NCBI RefSeq assembly: GCF_001509835.1
Contig: NZ_JXTJ01000008.1
Span: 496,001-560,000 of the forward strand
Reading direction: 5' to 3'
Length of the DNA stretch: 64,000 bases
Origin: Allobosea sp. WAO
Lineage (GTDB): Bacteria; Pseudomonadota; Alphaproteobacteria; Rhizobiales; Beijerinckiaceae
The notes beneath the pieces were generated by a model. It worked only from the letters and a program-made list of their open reading frames with translations. It searched no databases and had not been told where the DNA came from. Each line of letters opens with the position of its first letter. Position 1 is the stretch's first letter. The translations under genes and the position numbers were made by a program. Below, in pieces: positions 62,022-64,000 of this stretch.

Positions 62022-62874
62022 TGGGGAAGAAGAGCTGCTGGCCGTCGATCTTGTAGTCGGCGATCGCCTTCTGGCCTTCCGGGCTGGTCAGCCAGTCGGC
62101 GAAGAGCTTGCCGTCGTTGAATTTGACGTGCGGATGCTTGGCGAGGCTGACCGACATCACGCCGTACTGGTTGAATAGGCGCTTGTCGCCCTCGACCGAG
62201 ATCACGAGGTCGCCGCGGTTCTTGAACGAGATCCAGGTGGCGCGGTCGGAGAGCACATAGGCGCCCATCGCGCCGGAGGTGTTGAGGGCGGCGCCCATGC
62301 CCTGGCCGATCTCGCGATACCACGGGCCCTTCTGCGCGGCGATGTCGATGCCGGCGGCCTTCCAGAGATTGAGCTCGGCGGCATGGGTGCCGGACTTGTC
62401 GCCGCGCGAGACGAAGGGCGCGCCCTTCTCCTGGATCTTCTTCAGGGCAGCGACGATGTCAGTCGTCCCGGCGACGCCCGCGGGGTCGGATTTCGGGCCG
62501 ATCAGCACGAAGTCGTTGTACATCACCGGGCGGCGCTCGGTGGAGAAGCCCTCCTCGACGAATTTCAGCTCCTGCGCCTTGGCGTGGACGAAGACGACGT
62601 CGGCATCGCCGCGCCGGGCGGTGTCGAGCGCCTGGCCGGTGCCCTGCGAGATGACGCGGACCTCGATCCCGGTCTTGTCCTTGAAGATCGGCAGGATGTG
62701 GCCGAACAGCCCGGAATCCTGGGTCGAGGTCGTCGACGCCACGGTGATGAAGCGGGTTCCGGCGGGCGCCGTCGCGGCCGGCGGCGCCGCAGCGGGAGCC
62801 TGGGCGAGGGCGTGGCCGGAGAGGCCGAGGAACAGGCTGGCGGCGATGAGGGAGCGGCGCTGGATCAATGACAT
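61999..62874 (-). CDS. tupA: Tungstate ABC transporter substrate-binding protein
   Basis: 291 residues from ATG 62874, preceded by AAGGGA. A signal peptide (LIQRRSLIAASLFLGLSGHA, ending near LAQA) and an Ala/Pro linker lead to the TupA core: VASTTSTQDSGLFGHILPIF (about residue 45), VISQGTGQALDTARRGDADV, FVSRGDKSGTHAAELNLWKA and DRATWISFKN. The TTSTQDSG motif is highly typical of tungstate-binding proteins. It works with TupB and TupC encoded upstream. Confidence 0.92.
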   Translation of the reverse strand: MSLIQRRSLIAASLFLGLSGHALAQAPAAAPPAATAPAGTRFITVASTTSTQDSGLFGHILPIFKDKTGIEVRVISQGTGQALDTARRGDADVVFVHAKAQELKFVEEGFSTERRPVMYNDFVLIGPKSDPAGVAGTTDIVAALKKIQEKGAPFVSRGDKSGTHAAELNLWKAAGIDIAAQKGPWYREIGQGMGAALNTSGAMGAYVLSDRATWISFKNRGDLVISVEGDKRLFNQYGVMSVSLAKHPHVKFNDGKLFADWLTSPEGQKAIADYKIDGQQLFFPNAGQAGA

Positions 62875-63074
62875 TGTTTCATCCCTTGGTTTTCTGTCGG
62901 ACATATTCCTTCAGACTTCACACTGCCGAGCCGCTCTCGGCGCCGGTCTTCGGCCGACCCAAGAACAAACTCCGCGGCGTCCCGAAAGGTGGTTCGGCGC
63001 GCTCCGGCGCATCTTTCGAGACGTGATCTGCGATCGCTCCGCATGACGAGGGCTTAGGCGAGGGGCGGCGCGCT

Positions 63075-63815
63075 TCACCACAGCAGTTCTCCCGCCAGGA
63101 AGGCACGCGCTTCGGCCGATTGCGGGCCGGCGAAGAAGATGGCGGCGGGCGCGTCCTCGACGAGGCGGCCGCGATGCAGGAACAGCACCCGGTCGGCGAG
63201 GCGGCGGGCCTGGCCGAGATCATGGGTCGACATCATCACCGTGATGCCCTCGGCGACGAGGGCGGTGAGCAGTTCCTCGATCTGGCGCGTCGCAGCAGGA
63301 TCGAGCTGCGAGGTCGGTTCGTCGAGAAACAGCAATTCCGGCCGGAGCGCCCAGGCGCGGGCGATGGCGAGGCGTTGCTGCTCGCCGCCGGAGAGCAGGC
63401 GCGCCGGCTGCGAGGCGCGCTCCGCCAGCCCGAAACGCACCAGGGCCTGGAGGCCGCGCGCCTTGCGCTCGGGCCCGCTTATCCCCGACGCCGCCAGCGC
63501 ATGGGCGATATTGGCCTCGACCGAGCGGCGCAGCATGATCGGCTTCTGAAAGACCATGGCGTGGCGCTTGGCCCGCCTCGGCAACGTCCGTGCGCCGCTG
63601 GACGCGTCGGCCCAGCGCACCGCGCCCCGGCTCGGGTCGAGCAGGCCGTGGCAGAGCCTGAGCGTCAGCGACTTGCCGGCACCATTGGGGCCGAGCACCA
63701 CGGTGAGGCCGCCGGCCGGGATGACGAAGCTGTTCGGCTCGAGCAGCAGCTTGCCGCCGCCGGAGAAGGAGACGGCGTCGACGGTGAGCGGCAGGATCGA
63801 GGTCGCGTCAAGCAT
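63075..63815 (-). CDS. tupC: Tungstate ABC transporter ATP-binding protein
   Basis: 246 residues. Walker A GPNGAGKSLT, Q-loop MVFQKPIMLRRSV, signature LSGGEQQRLAIARAW, Walker B LLFLDEPTSQLDPAA and H-loop STHDLGQA are intact. The KPIML segment after the Q-loop is characteristic of TupC/phosphate-like ATPases. It lies five bases after tupB and 200 bases before tupA. Confidence 0.92.
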   Translation of the reverse strand: MLDATSILPLTVDAVSFSGGGKLLLEPNSFVIPAGGLTVVLGPNGAGKSLTLRLCHGLLDPSRGAVRWADASSGARTLPRRAKRHAMVFQKPIMLRRSVEANIAHALAASGISGPERKARGLQALVRFGLAERASQPARLLSGGEQQRLAIARAWALRPELLFLDEPTSQLDPAATRQIEELLTALVAEGITVMMSTHDLGQARRLADRVLFLHRGRLVEDAPAAIFFAGPQSAEARAFLAGELLW

Positions 63816-63820
63816 GGCGC

Positions 63821-64000
63821 CTATCCCGCATAGCGTGCGCCGATCCGGCTCGCGCCGAAGGCGACGGCATTGATGGCGAGCGTCAGCGAGAGCAGGACGA
63901 TGCCGAGGCCGAGCGCCAGTGGCAGATCCCCCTTCGAGGTTTCGAGCGTGATCGCCGTGGTCATGGTGCGGGTGTAGCCGGCGATGTTGCCGCCGACGAT
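63821..64000 (-). CDS. tupB: Tungstate ABC transporter permease, C-terminal end (partial)
   Basis: Only the last 59 codons are inside the window. The visible part (IVGGNIAGYTRTMTTAITLE, then TSKGDLPLALGLGIVLL and SLTLAINAVAFGASRIGARY) matches the end of TupB, including the last membrane helix. With tupC directly downstream the identification is firm despite truncation by the window edge. Confidence 0.85.
   Translation of the reverse strand: MVGGNIAGYTRTMTTAITLETSKGDLPLALGLGIVLLSLTLAINAVAFGASRIGARYAG

Noticed and set aside
62875-63074. A molybdenum-cofactor riboswitch or a gene between tupC and tupA
   Set aside because: The 200-base gap shows no cofactor-aptamer-like set of stems and no supported reading frame; it is probably leader or processing sequence.

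Overview
The window is GC-rich, densely coded DNA from an alphaproteobacterium, most likely a Hyphomicrobiales member close to Bosea. The genus is inferred from family content, not proven: a bcsN-led cellulose operon, Aap-type amino-acid permeases, giant Gly-rich autotransporters and palindromic extragenic repeats. No phage, insertion sequence or CRISPR array is seen. The only RNA gene is one tRNA-Gly(GCC).

Layout. 1-8.4 kb (+): an amino/imino-acid catabolic operon. It holds three subunits of a flavin/iron-sulfur dehydrogenase (the first is cut by the window edge), an aldehyde dehydrogenase, a DapA-like lyase, a polar amino-acid ABC transporter, a saccharopine-dehydrogenase-like enzyme and an Asp/Glu-racemase-like enzyme. 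The set resembles D-hydroxyproline or opine-type degradation. 8.4-12 kb: a sulfatase and a TctC-type binding protein, divergent from a LysR regulator. 12.1-13 kb: a PPK2 polyphosphate kinase. 13.3-22 kb (-): cellulose operon bcsN-bcsA-bcsB-bcsZ-bcsK, with an intact c-di-GMP motif in BcsA. 22.5-28.6 kb (-): iron-siderophore uptake (FecI/FecR-type sigma and anti-sigma, TonB receptor, periplasmic binding protein, siderophore-interacting reductase). 29-34.6 kb (+): a dipeptide/oligopeptide-type ABC transporter. 34.8-43.2 kb: an AraC regulator, then a small secreted protein and a 2137-residue autotransporter in a probable two-gene unit. 43.4-44.5 kb: a lone HNH nuclease with a separate N-terminal domain, and tRNA-Gly. 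44.7-48.6 kb (+): ordinary genes (YbaK-type deacylase, thioredoxin/YbbN, Lon-N protein, MFS exporter). 48.8-51.8 kb: an AceE/MdeB-like 2-oxoacid decarboxylase divergent from an Lrp regulator. 52.3-55.7 kb (-): an aapJQM-type ABC system without its ATPase. 55.8-57.7 kb: a small exported protein and a serine hydrolase. 57.9-64 kb (-): what looks like a molybdate/tungstate locus, with tupABC (tupB cut), a ModA-like binding protein, trmO and a BtuCD-type binding protein/permease/ATPase set.

Cross-cutting structure. Four copies of a roughly 90-110 bp nested palindromic repeat lie between genes (13.1, 47.1, 48.7 and 54.6 kb). In each of the three complete importer operons with a binding-protein gene followed by permease genes, a stable inverted repeat lies just after the binding-protein gene. 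This suggests binding protein is made in excess by transcript stabilisation or attenuation.

The best leads for something undescribed are the N-terminal domain of the HNH nuclease, the secreted-protein/autotransporter pair, the mixed Mo/W locus with a BtuCD-type importer and trmO, and the extragenic repeat family. All functional calls are from reading sequence and motifs; no database search was possible.
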